Positions 6,889 to 12,742 of a stretch of DNA of 12,742 nt are shown one piece after another. Position numbers and translations under genes: made by a program. A model generated the notes under the pieces. The model was not told the origin of the DNA. It searched no databases and saw nothing but the letters and a program-made list of their open reading frames with translations. This DNA is from an uncultured Alcaligenaceae bacterium (GTDB taxonomy: Bacteria > Pseudomonadota > Gammaproteobacteria > Burkholderiales > Burkholderiaceae_B): the NCBI GenBank assembly GCA_937952975.1, contig CALFXX010000142.1:1-12742 (forward strand), written 5' to 3'. Position 1 is the first letter of the stretch, and each line of letters begins with the position of its first letter.

Positions 6889-8079
6889 ATGTCTGCCAGA
6901 TTGAGTGCGATGGGCCTGCCCGGCTGGCTGTTGTTGATGGGCGCGCTGACGGCGATCGGCCCGGTTTCGATCGACATGTATTTGCCGGCGTTTCCTGAGA
7001 TGGCAACGAATCTGGGTGCCACGGGCAGTCAGGTCGAGCGCACACTTGCCGCCTACCTGATCGGGATGGCTGGCGCACAATTAATATACGGCCCCCTCGC
7101 TGATCGCTTTGGGCGCAAGCCCCCTTTGTATGGTGCCCTGCTGGTTTACATTTTTGCGTCGGCGGGGTGTGCGCTTGCCCCAACTGTCGAATTTTTAACG
7201 GTCTGCCGAGTCGTTCAAGCGATGGGCGGCGCCGCAGGCATGGTGATTTCACGCGCCGTGGTGCGCGATCATTACAGTACGCAAGAGGCGGCCCGTGCGT
7301 TATCCATGCTGATGCTAGTCATGGGGATCGCCCCCATTTTGGCGCCCTTGCTGGGTGGTCAGGTTCTTGCGTTAGCGGGGTGGCGCGGAATTTTTGCGGT
7401 CATTACCTTTGCGGGCATCGCCCTGCTGATTGCCGTATCGCGCATCATGGTTGAAAGTCTGCCGGTTGAAAAACAGGTCGCCTTGAGCTGGGGGCATATT
7501 TTTCGTACTTACTGGGGCTTGGCCACGCATCGTCGTTTTGTCGCCTTCGCGCTCTCGGGGGGAATGGGTTCGGCCACCATGTTTGGCTACATCGTCGCAT
7601 CACCCAGGCTTTTTATCGAGCATTTCGGTGTATCGCCGCAAGCGTACGGCTTCATTTTTGGTCTGAACGCTTTAAGTTTGATTGTGGGGTCGCAGGTGAG
7701 CGCGCGGTTGCTTAAAAGGCACCGCCCCGAAAAGCTACTGCCGTGGGCCTTGCGCGCCATGATGGCCGCAGGGCTGAGCGCCTTAGCGCTAAGCCTGCTG
7801 GGTTGGGTCACGATGCCACTCATCATGCTGTGCATGTTGAGCTTTATGTTTACGCAAGGTTTTGTCGGGCCAAACTCGGCCGCTCTGGCATTGTCGGATC
7901 AGGGGCGTCAATTAGGCTCGGCCTCGGCCATGATGGGCATGTTTACGATGTCGTGCGGCGCACTGGCTGGCCTAACAGTCAGTCTGTGGGACACGGTGGG
8001 CCCAGCACCTCTTGCCTGGATCATGGGGGGGTGCACCACACTGGCATTTTTACTCGGCCGGATTGCCCGGCGCGCCTAA
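6889..8079 (+). CDS. Bcr/CflA family MFS efflux transporter
   Basis: This is a major facilitator superfamily drug exporter of 396 residues with about twelve hydrophobic segments, in the inner membrane and presumably driven by proton antiport. TM1 leads into IGPVSIDMYLPAFPEM (about 23-38), a signature of the Bcr/CflA subgroup. The loop between TM2 and TM3 carries MFS motif A, GPLADRFGRKP (68-78). The stretch CRVVQAMGGAAGMVISRAVVRD holds the motif B-like arginine of TM4. Known members export bicyclomycin, chloramphenicol or sulfonamides, but the substrate here cannot be predicted. A purine-rich AAAAGAG lies about 7-12 bases before the ATG. The gene probably forms a unit with the preceding oxidoreductase. 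I see no convincing terminator after it. Confidence 0.92.
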   Translation: MSARLSAMGLPGWLLLMGALTAIGPVSIDMYLPAFPEMATNLGATGSQVERTLAAYLIGMAGAQLIYGPLADRFGRKPPLYGALLVYIFASAGCALAPTVEFLTVCRVVQAMGGAAGMVISRAVVRDHYSTQEAARALSMLMLVMGIAPILAPLLGGQVLALAGWRGIFAVITFAGIALLIAVSRIMVESLPVEKQVALSWGHIFRTYWGLATHRRFVAFALSGGMGSATMFGYIVASPRLFIEHFGVSPQAYGFIFGLNALSLIVGSQVSARLLKRHRPEKLLPWALRAMMAAGLSALALSLLGWVTMPLIMLCMLSFMFTQGFVGPNSAALALSDQGRQLGSASAMMGMFTMSCGALAGLTVSLWDTVGPAPLAWIMGGCTTLAFLLGRIARRA

Positions 8080-8146
8080 AAAAGCGTCGGTCGCGCCCTG
8101 ACCCGCCCTCGGCACAGCTAAAGAAGTAGCTCACGAGCCTAGGGGC

Positions 8147-8176
8147 TTGATCAAAAACCCTTTTTCGTATTAGAAT
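8147..8176 (+). promoter_or_regulatory. sigma70-type promoter for rpmB-rpmG
   Basis: TTGATC (8147-8152, 4 of 6 to TTGACA) and TAGAAT (8171-8176, 5 of 6 to TATAAT) lie 18 bases apart, upstream of rpmB. This predicts a leader of about 38 bases. A Shine-Dalgarno-like TAGGTG (8209-8214) precedes the rpmB ATG. The remaining bases 8080-8146 hold only a weak 5-base hairpin and no gene. Confidence 0.6.
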
Positions 8177-8220
8177 GTCAGACTTGATGCGAATCTTTGA
8201 ACAAATAATAGGTGTAGCCC

Positions 8221-8457
8221 ATGGCACGTGTATGCCAAGTGACCGGAAAAGCCCCCATGGTGGGCAACAATGTTTCACACGCAAACAACAAAACCAAACG
8301 TCGTTTTCTGCCTAATTTGCAGTCACGTCGTTTTTGGGTTGAAAGCGAAAACCGCTGGATTCGCTTACGCGTAACCACCAACGCTATCCGTACCATCGAC
8401 AAACTCGGCATTGACGCTGTGTTGGTTGATTTGCGTGCGCGCGGCGAAGTCGCTTAA
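8221..8457 (+). CDS. rpmB: 50S ribosomal protein L28
   Basis: Ribosomal protein L28 is a component of the large subunit; the protein has 78 residues, the standard length. The opening MARVCQVTGKAPMVGNNVSHA is the typical L28 start, followed by the basic NNKTKRRFLPNLQ and the SRRFWVESENRWIRLRV block. The single cysteine near the N-terminus does not form a CxxC zinc motif. It is the first gene of the rpmB-rpmG operon, with its own promoter upstream; the two genes are 11 bases apart, and the Shine-Dalgarno of rpmG (AAAGGAG, 8456-8462) overlaps the rpmB stop codon. Confidence 0.99.
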   Translation: MARVCQVTGKAPMVGNNVSHANNKTKRRFLPNLQSRRFWVESENRWIRLRVTTNAIRTIDKLGIDAVLVDLRARGEVA

Positions 8458-8468
8458 AGGAGCCCAAC

Positions 8469-8636
8469 ATGGCAAAAGGTACCCGCGAAAAAATCAAGCT
8501 CGAATCGAGCGCTGGCACTGGTCATTTTTATACAACGACCAAAAACAAACGCAATATGCCTGAAAAGATGCTGATCAAAAAATTTGATCCAGTCGCTCGC
8601 AAGCATGTCGATTACAAAGAGACCAAGTTGAAGTAA
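8469..8636 (+). CDS. rpmG: 50S ribosomal protein L33
   Basis: Ribosomal protein L33 of the large subunit has 55 residues, nearly the same as E. coli L33. It begins MAKGTREKIKLESSAGTGHF and continues YTTTKNKRNMPEKM, ending HVDYKETKLK. It contains no cysteine, so it is the zinc-independent (C-minus) form. A strong Shine-Dalgarno, AAAGGAG, lies seven bases before the ATG and overlaps the end of rpmB. A strong intrinsic terminator follows about 27 bases after the stop and closes the operon. Confidence 0.99.
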   Translation: MAKGTREKIKLESSAGTGHFYTTTKNKRNMPEKMLIKKFDPVARKHVDYKETKLK

Positions 8637-8662
8637 TCGGCTGCCTTTGTTTGACGCGTCGC

Positions 8663-8693
8663 AAAAGCCCCATCACTGGGGCTTTTTGTTTTT
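8663..8693 (+). terminator. Rho-independent terminator of rpmB-rpmG
   Basis: AAAAGCCCC (8663-8671) pairs perfectly with GGGGCTTTT (8678-8686) around a 6-base loop, followed by the T-rich tail TGTTTTT (8687-8693). The stem has a GC-rich core and the layout is textbook. It ends the rpmB-rpmG transcript and shields the leuS promoter just downstream. The A run on the left side would also give a U tract on the minus strand, but no minus-strand gene is near. Confidence 0.93.
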
Positions 8694-8696
8694 CGC

Positions 8697-8725
8697 CCAC
8701 TAGAAATCAGCCGCCACTCTATAAT
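8697..8725 (+). promoter_or_regulatory. leuS promoter with perfect TATAAT
   Basis: TATAAT at 8720-8725 is a perfect sigma70 -10 box, about 40 bases before leuS and just after the rpmG terminator. The -35 position at 17-base spacing (8697-8702) reads CCACTA, a weak match, so activation or a strong -10 must compensate. The predicted leader, about 8732-8765, is pyrimidine-rich near the start codon. Confidence 0.6.
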
Positions 8726-8765
8726 GTGGGGCTAACTGGGTGCTCACTGTACCCCGACCTTTTTT

Positions 8766-11438
8766 ATGGCTTTATCCATGCTCGAACGCTATCAACCCAC
8801 CGCAGTCGAACAAGCTGCCCACGCCAACTGGGATGCCCGCGATGCCTATCGCGTGACTGAAGGCGCCACCAATGCTGCAGGCGCGCCTAAGCCCAAGTTT
8901 TATGCCTGCTCTATGCTGCCCTACCCAAGCGGCAAGCTGCATATGGGCCACGTACGCAACTACACCATCAACGACATGATGACGCGGCAATTACGCATGC
9001 GTGGCTATAACGTCTTGATGCCGATGGGTTGGGATGCCTTCGGTATGCCTGCCGAAAACGCAGCCATCAAATCAAACGTCCCACCTGCTAAATGGACGTA
9101 CGACAACATTGCGTACATGAAAAAGCAGATGCAGGCGATGGGCTTGGCCATCGACTGGTCGCGCGAAATGTGCGCCTGCGACCCGAGCTATTACAAGTGG
9201 AATCAATGGCTGTTTTTGAAGATGCTTGACAAGGGCATCGCCTACCGTAAAACGCAAGTTGTGAACTGGGATCCGGTCGACAAAACCGTGTTGGCCAACG
9301 AACAAGTCATTGACGGGCGCGGTTGGCGCTCAGGCGCACCGGTCGAAAAGCGCGAAATCCCGGGCTATTACTTGCGCATCACCGATTACGCCGCCGAATT
9401 GCTTGAGCAAACACAAAACGGCCTTGAGGGTTGGCCTGACCGCGTGCGCGCCATGCAAGAGAACTGGATCGGCAAAAGCGAAGGCGTGCGTTTTGCGTTT
9501 TTGCATTCAATCAAAGATGCATCAGGCGCCTTGATACAAGACGGCAAGATGTATGTGTTTACAACTCGCCCCGACACCATCATGGGCGTCACCTTTTGTG
9601 CCGTTGCGCCCGAGCACCCTTTGGCGGTACACGCTGCACAAACAAACCCGGCACTCACCGCCTTTATCGAACATTGCAAGCAAGGCGGCACCACCGAGGC
9701 CGAACTTGCCACGCGCGAAAAAGAAGGCCTGGATACTGGACTCACAGTCACACATCCCTTAACCGGTGAAAGCGTGCCGTTGTGGGTGGGTAATTATGTA
9801 CTGATGAGTTACGGCGATGGCGCAGTGATGGGCGTACCCGCTCACGACGAGCGCGACTTTGCCTTTGCGAACAAGTATGGTCTTGCGATCAAACAAGTGG
9901 TGCAAGCGGGCGACAAGCCCTTTAACGATAAAGTCTGGTCAGAGGCCTATGCTGACAAGCAAACGGGTCGCTTGATCAACTCGGGCGTCTACAATGGCTT
10001 GAGCTTTACCGAGGCGCTTGATGCGATCGCCACCAAGCTTGAAAGCCTGGCGCTCGGTGCGAGGCAAACTACCTGGCGCTTGCGCGATTGGGGTATCTCG
10101 CGTCAACGCTATTGGGGCACTCCGATCCCGATCATTCATTGCGACGCGTGTGGCGCAGTGCCCGTACCCGAAAAAGATTTGCCGGTGATCTTGCCAGAAG
10201 ACCTGATCCCCGATGGTAGTGGTAACCCCTTGGCTAAACACGAAGCGTTTTTGTCATGCAAGTGCCCAAGCTGCGGTAAGCCAGCAAGGCGCGAAACAGA
10301 CACGATGGATACGTTTATCGATTCGTCGTGGTATTTCATGCGCTACACCTCGCCTGGCAACGATCAGGCAATGGTTGACGCACGCAATGACTACTGGATG
10401 CCGATGGATCAATACATCGGAGGTATCGAGCATGCGGTGCTGCATCTGCTGTATGCACGCTTCTGGACACGGGTCATGCAAGACCTGGGTTTGGTGAAGT
10501 TTGACGAACCGTTCACCAAGCTGCTGTGCCAGGGCATGGTGCTGAACCATATTTACTCGGCCAAAAATGCCAATGGCTCGATTGACTATTTTTGGCCTGA
10601 AGACGTCGACAACGTCTATGACTCTAAGGGTTCTATTACAGGCGCAGTGCTGAAAAGCGATGGCCGCGCGATCACCTATGGTGGCGTGGGCACGATGTCA
10701 AAATCCAAAAATAACGGTGTTGACCCACAATCACTGATCGACACTCAGGGCGCAGATACGGCTCGCTTGTTCGTCATGTTTACCAGCCCTCCTGAGCAGA
10801 CCCTCGAGTGGTCAGATTCAGGTGTCGAGGGTTCAAACCGCTTTTTGCGCCGCTTGTGGGCGCTCTGCCATCAAAAGCAAGCGCTCATCACCCTTGGGCT
10901 CAACGCACCCGTTTCAGATTGGTCAGGCGCCAGCCAAGACATCAAAAAGCTGCGCCTCGAGATCTATTCGCTGCTCAAGCAAGCCGACTACGATTATCAG
11001 CGTATTCAATACAATACGGTCGTGTCGGCATGCATGAAAATGCTCAATGCGATCGACGATGCCAGCTTAGGTGATTCGAATTTTGCTAGCGCGGTGACCG
11101 CTGAAGCTTTAGGCGTCCTGCTTCGCGTCCTCTACCCCGTTGTGCCACATATCACCTGGAACCTCTGGGCTGAGCTCGGGTATGCTGCTGTCTACGGGGA
11201 TTTACTGGATGCCGCGTGGCCCTCAGTAGACGAAAGCGCTTTAGTAACCGATCAGCTTGAGCTTGTTTTACAAGTCAATGGCAAACTGCGAGGTAGTCTT
11301 ACGGTTGCACGCGAGGCCACAAAAGAGGCTATTGAACAGTTGGCAGCGGCCCACGAGGCTGTTGTGCGCAATCTTGAAGGCCGAGCCCCAAAACGAATCA
11401 TTGTGGTGCCCGGCAAGCTAGTCAACGTGGTCGGATAA
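8766..11438 (+). CDS. leuS: leucyl-tRNA synthetase
   Basis: This class Ia aminoacyl-tRNA synthetase charges tRNA-Leu in the cytoplasm. It has 890 residues, slightly longer than E. coli (about 860). The HIGH signature is HMGH (59-62) in YPSGKLHMGHVRNY. The editing (CP1) domain carries TTRPDTIMG (266-274) and GVPAHDERD, with Asp361 and Asp364 of the HDxxD type. WRLRDWGISRQRYWG starts at 437, and two CxxC pairs follow (CDACG and CPSCG). The KMSKS loop is MSKSK (644-648), with the anticodon-binding and C-terminal domains behind. Wording is very close to remembered Alcaligenaceae LeuS. Two starts compete, ATG 8766 and ATG 8778; the second gives MLERYQPTAVE, nearer to relatives. Neither has a good Shine-Dalgarno. 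It heads the leuS-lptE-holA unit, 15 bases before lptE. Confidence 0.99.
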   Translation: MALSMLERYQPTAVEQAAHANWDARDAYRVTEGATNAAGAPKPKFYACSMLPYPSGKLHMGHVRNYTINDMMTRQLRMRGYNVLMPMGWDAFGMPAENAAIKSNVPPAKWTYDNIAYMKKQMQAMGLAIDWSREMCACDPSYYKWNQWLFLKMLDKGIAYRKTQVVNWDPVDKTVLANEQVIDGRGWRSGAPVEKREIPGYYLRITDYAAELLEQTQNGLEGWPDRVRAMQENWIGKSEGVRFAFLHSIKDASGALIQDGKMYVFTTRPDTIMGVTFCAVAPEHPLAVHAAQTNPALTAFIEHCKQGGTTEAELATREKEGLDTGLTVTHPLTGESVPLWVGNYVLMSYGDGAVMGVPAHDERDFAFANKYGLAIKQVVQAGDKPFNDKVWSEAYADKQTGRLINSGVYNGLSFTEALDAIATKLESLALGARQTTWRLRDWGISRQRYWGTPIPIIHCDACGAVPVPEKDLPVILPEDLIPDGSGNPLAKHEAFLSCKCPSCGKPARRETDTMDTFIDSSWYFMRYTSPGNDQAMVDARNDYWMPMDQYIGGIEHAVLHLLYARFWTRVMQDLGLVKFDEPFTKLLCQGMVLNHIYSAKNANGSIDYFWPEDVDNVYDSKGSITGAVLKSDGRAITYGGVGTMSKSKNNGVDPQSLIDTQGADTARLFVMFTSPPEQTLEWSDSGVEGSNRFLRRLWALCHQKQALITLGLNAPVSDWSGASQDIKKLRLEIYSLLKQADYDYQRIQYNTVVSACMKMLNAIDDASLGDSNFASAVTAEALGVLLRVLYPVVPHITWNLWAELGYAAVYGDLLDAAWPSVDESALVTDQLELVLQVNGKLRGSLTVAREATKEAIEQLAAAHEAVVRNLEGRAPKRIIVVPGKLVNVVG

Positions 11439-11453
11439 CAGGATAATAGCGAG

Positions 11454-12266
11454 ATGAATAGCCCGACAGTCTGCATAACCGCCCCCCAGGCCGCGCCAGT
11501 GTCCATGACGGTGCGTACGCGCATGCTGCACGGGCGCACTTGGCTGTTACTGCTTTGTTCAATACTCGCATTACTTGCCTTAAGCGGCTGTGGCTTCAGA
11601 ATGCAGGGCGAAACGCCGATGCCCTTTAGCTCGCTTTCGATCAACATTCCGCAAAACTCACAGTTTGGTGCCGACTTGCGTCGCGCCATCCGTGCAGCCT
11701 CGCCAGATACCAAGCTGATTGAGCCGCGCGACATGATTGTCAGAGCGGGCGACCTCGACGAAAGTGAAAACTCAGAAGACAAGGCGACGATTGATCGCAT
11801 CAAAGCAGCCAAAGTGCGTAAATTGGCTCAGGCACGCCTTGAACAAACCAACGAATTCAGGGGCACGCGCATTGTTTCGATTAACGCGCAAGGTAAGCCC
11901 GAAGAATATGAACTTTCATTGAGCTTTACGTTTCGTTTAGTGACCGCCAAAGATCAAGTACTTTTGCCCGATACAACGCTATCTGCCATTCGCAGTATGC
12001 CCTTTGATGACCGTGTGGTACAGGCGAAAGAAGGTGAAGCGGCCACCTTATTCAAAGATATGCAGCGCAGTTTGGTGGCGCGTATTCTGCGTCGGATTAC
12101 CGCGCCGGATATTACTCAGCGCTGGCAAACTCTGGCTAAATTAACGCCCGAAGACGAGGAAGAAGAGGAAACTGTCGCACGCGTCACGGCACCCACCACA
12201 GCAATCCCACCGATGTGGCAGAACCCCTCGTTGACGCCTTCGCCTGTGACCGTCAGCCCCGAGTAG
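11454..12266 (+). CDS. lptE: LPS-assembly lipoprotein LptE
   Basis: LptE is the outer-membrane lipoprotein that plugs and assembles the LptD barrel, which inserts LPS into the outer leaflet. The lipobox LSGC places the lipidated residue at Cys46, after the hydrophobic LLLLCSILALLAL. The mature protein starts CGFRMQG, as usual for LptE. The block SLSFTFRLVTAKDQVLLPD and the later FDDRVVQAKEGEAATLFKDMQ are family-typical. The start at 11454 gives an unusually long 45-residue leader; in-frame ATG codons at 11505 or 11523 would give 28- or 22-residue signal peptides, the latter the most normal, but only 11454 has a Shine-Dalgarno-like sequence (AGGA, 11440-11443). Oddities are a charged stretch about 85-120 and an acidic run followed by a Thr/Pro-rich tail after about residue 228. 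The leuS-lptE-holA order is conserved in proteobacteria. Confidence 0.92.
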   Translation: MNSPTVCITAPQAAPVSMTVRTRMLHGRTWLLLLCSILALLALSGCGFRMQGETPMPFSSLSINIPQNSQFGADLRRAIRAASPDTKLIEPRDMIVRAGDLDESENSEDKATIDRIKAAKVRKLAQARLEQTNEFRGTRIVSINAQGKPEEYELSLSFTFRLVTAKDQVLLPDTTLSAIRSMPFDDRVVQAKEGEAATLFKDMQRSLVARILRRITAPDITQRWQTLAKLTPEDEEEEETVARVTAPTTAIPPMWQNPSLTPSPVTVSPE

Positions 12267-12279
12267 CAGATCCGTCTCA

Positions 12280-12707
12280 ATGAGCGCAGACCGTCTGTTA
12301 GAAACCCTCGCGCGCCCCGGCGCGCAACTCGCGGCCCTGTACGTCGTGATGGGTGACGACCCTCTGCTCACCATCGAGGCCGCAGACGGGTTGCGCGCGA
12401 TTGCAAAAGCGGCTGGATATTTTGATCGAACCTCGTTTTTGATGGATGCGCGCAGCGACTGGAGCGCGCTAGGTGTATCCGCACAAAGCGGTTCACTCTT
12501 TGGCGATAAACAACTCGTTGAAATCTCGCTACCAACCGGCAAACCTGGCAAACAAGGGTCTGAAGCGCTGCTGAGCTTAGCGGCCCGCTGCAAAGGTTTA
12601 AGCGATGGTGATGTGCTGACCATTATGTCGCTGCCACGTCTGGACAAAGCCTCGCGAGAAAGCAAATGGGCCGCTGCACTTTTTGCAGCCGGCACCATGC
12701 TCGACCT
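12280..12707 (+). CDS. holA: DNA polymerase III delta subunit, 3'-truncated
   Basis: This is the N-terminal part of HolA, the delta subunit of the clamp loader that opens the beta sliding clamp. About 142 genuine codons are present. After the ATG at 12280 the protein reads MSADRLLETLARPGAQLAAL, then YVVMGDDPLLTIEAADGLR (typical HolA start, G-D-D/E-P-L-L). Further marks are SGSLFGDKQLVEISLPTGKPG, where LFG is the region that contacts the beta clamp in HolA, and MSLPRLDKASRESKW. The frame is open to the window end, but codons after 12707 are adapter and add a false tail, DRKSTRLNSSH. The gene lies 13 bases after lptE and no strong Shine-Dalgarno is visible. The missing part includes the rest of the AAA+-like and collar domains. 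Confidence 0.93.
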
Positions 12708-12742
12708 AGATCGGAAGAGCACACGTCTGAACTCCAGTCACC
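12708..12742. other. Illumina TruSeq adapter (not genomic)
   Basis: From 12708 the sequence is the TruSeq Read 2 adapter read-through, beginning AGATCGGAAGAGCACACG and running 34 bases to 12741; the last C may be the first index base. It is the reverse complement of the sequence at the left end, so the two ends form an artificial inverted repeat. It breaks holA and adds a false peptide tail in its frame. Confidence 0.98.

Noticed and set aside
8116..8131. Small inverted repeat AGCTA/TAGCT after the MFS gene
   Set aside because: A 5-base stem with no T tract is too weak for a terminator, and nothing else supports an operator.
8080..8220. Possible tRNA or small RNA gene in the gap before rpmB
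   Set aside because: No cloverleaf-like pairing, no conserved T-loop, and the gap is accounted for by the rpmB promoter and leader.
8732..8765. Possible leucine attenuator or leader peptide before leuS
   Set aside because: The leader is only about 34 bases, with no leucine-rich short frame and only a 4-base GGGT/ACCC pairing.
11252..11812. Minus-strand open frame of 186 codons across the leuS-lptE junction
   Set aside because: It runs antisense through conserved LeuS and LptE coding sequence and shows no domain of its own.
12141..12722. Minus-strand open frame of 193 codons opposite lptE and holA
   Set aside because: It begins inside adapter and is the antisense shadow of two recognisable genes; the protein resembles nothing I know.
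1..12742. Undescribed defence, mobile or biosynthetic system
   Set aside because: All substantial frames belong to well-known families; there are no clusters of unknown genes, direct repeats, integrase or transposase genes, and no abrupt change in base use.

Overview
The window is ordinary chromosomal core DNA from a betaproteobacterium, most likely order Burkholderiales and probably family Alcaligenaceae. This rests on a LeuS that reads very close to what I remember of Bordetella-type LeuS, a BktB-type beta-ketothiolase, a cysteine-free L33, and the rpmB-rpmG, fkpB-ispH and leuS-lptE-holA gene orders. The taxonomic call comes from remembered family sequences, not from a search. Both ends carry untrimmed Illumina TruSeq adapter (1-26 and 12708-12742), so this is the full length of an assembled contig with artificial ends. 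Only 27-12707 is genomic.

Layout. (1) 27-1587, plus strand: the 3' part of an alpha/beta hydrolase gene, translationally coupled to kdgK (2-keto-3-deoxygluconate kinase). (2) 1568-3700, minus strand: fkpB, ispH, eda in transcription order, with eda overlapping kdgK tail to tail by 20 bases. (3) 3752-4429, plus: radC, divergent from fkpB. (4) 4560-5741, minus: a bktB-like thiolase, with a hairpin terminator between it and radC. (5) 5837-8079, plus: a luciferase-like flavin oxidoreductase followed by a Bcr/CflA-type MFS exporter. (6) 8221-8636, plus: ribosomal protein genes rpmB and rpmG with a recognisable promoter and a strong intrinsic terminator. (7) 8766-12707, plus: leuS, lptE and a 5' fragment of holA, preceded by a perfect TATAAT -10 box.

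Functional links. KdgK and Eda catalyse consecutive steps (2-keto-3-deoxygluconate to KDPG, then to pyruvate and glyceraldehyde 3-phosphate), yet they lie on opposite strands; no Edd dehydratase is visible here. FkpB-IspH and leuS-lptE-holA are conserved housekeeping pairings. The rest is central metabolism, translation, DNA metabolism, envelope biogenesis and efflux.

I see no phage genes, insertion sequences, CRISPR arrays, tRNA or rRNA genes, toxin-antitoxin or defence modules. No stretch longer than about 300 bases lacks a gene; the largest gaps are 4430-4559, 8080-8220 and 8637-8765. I did not find a convincing undescribed system. The most consequential observations are the adapter ends and the chimeric reading frames they create.
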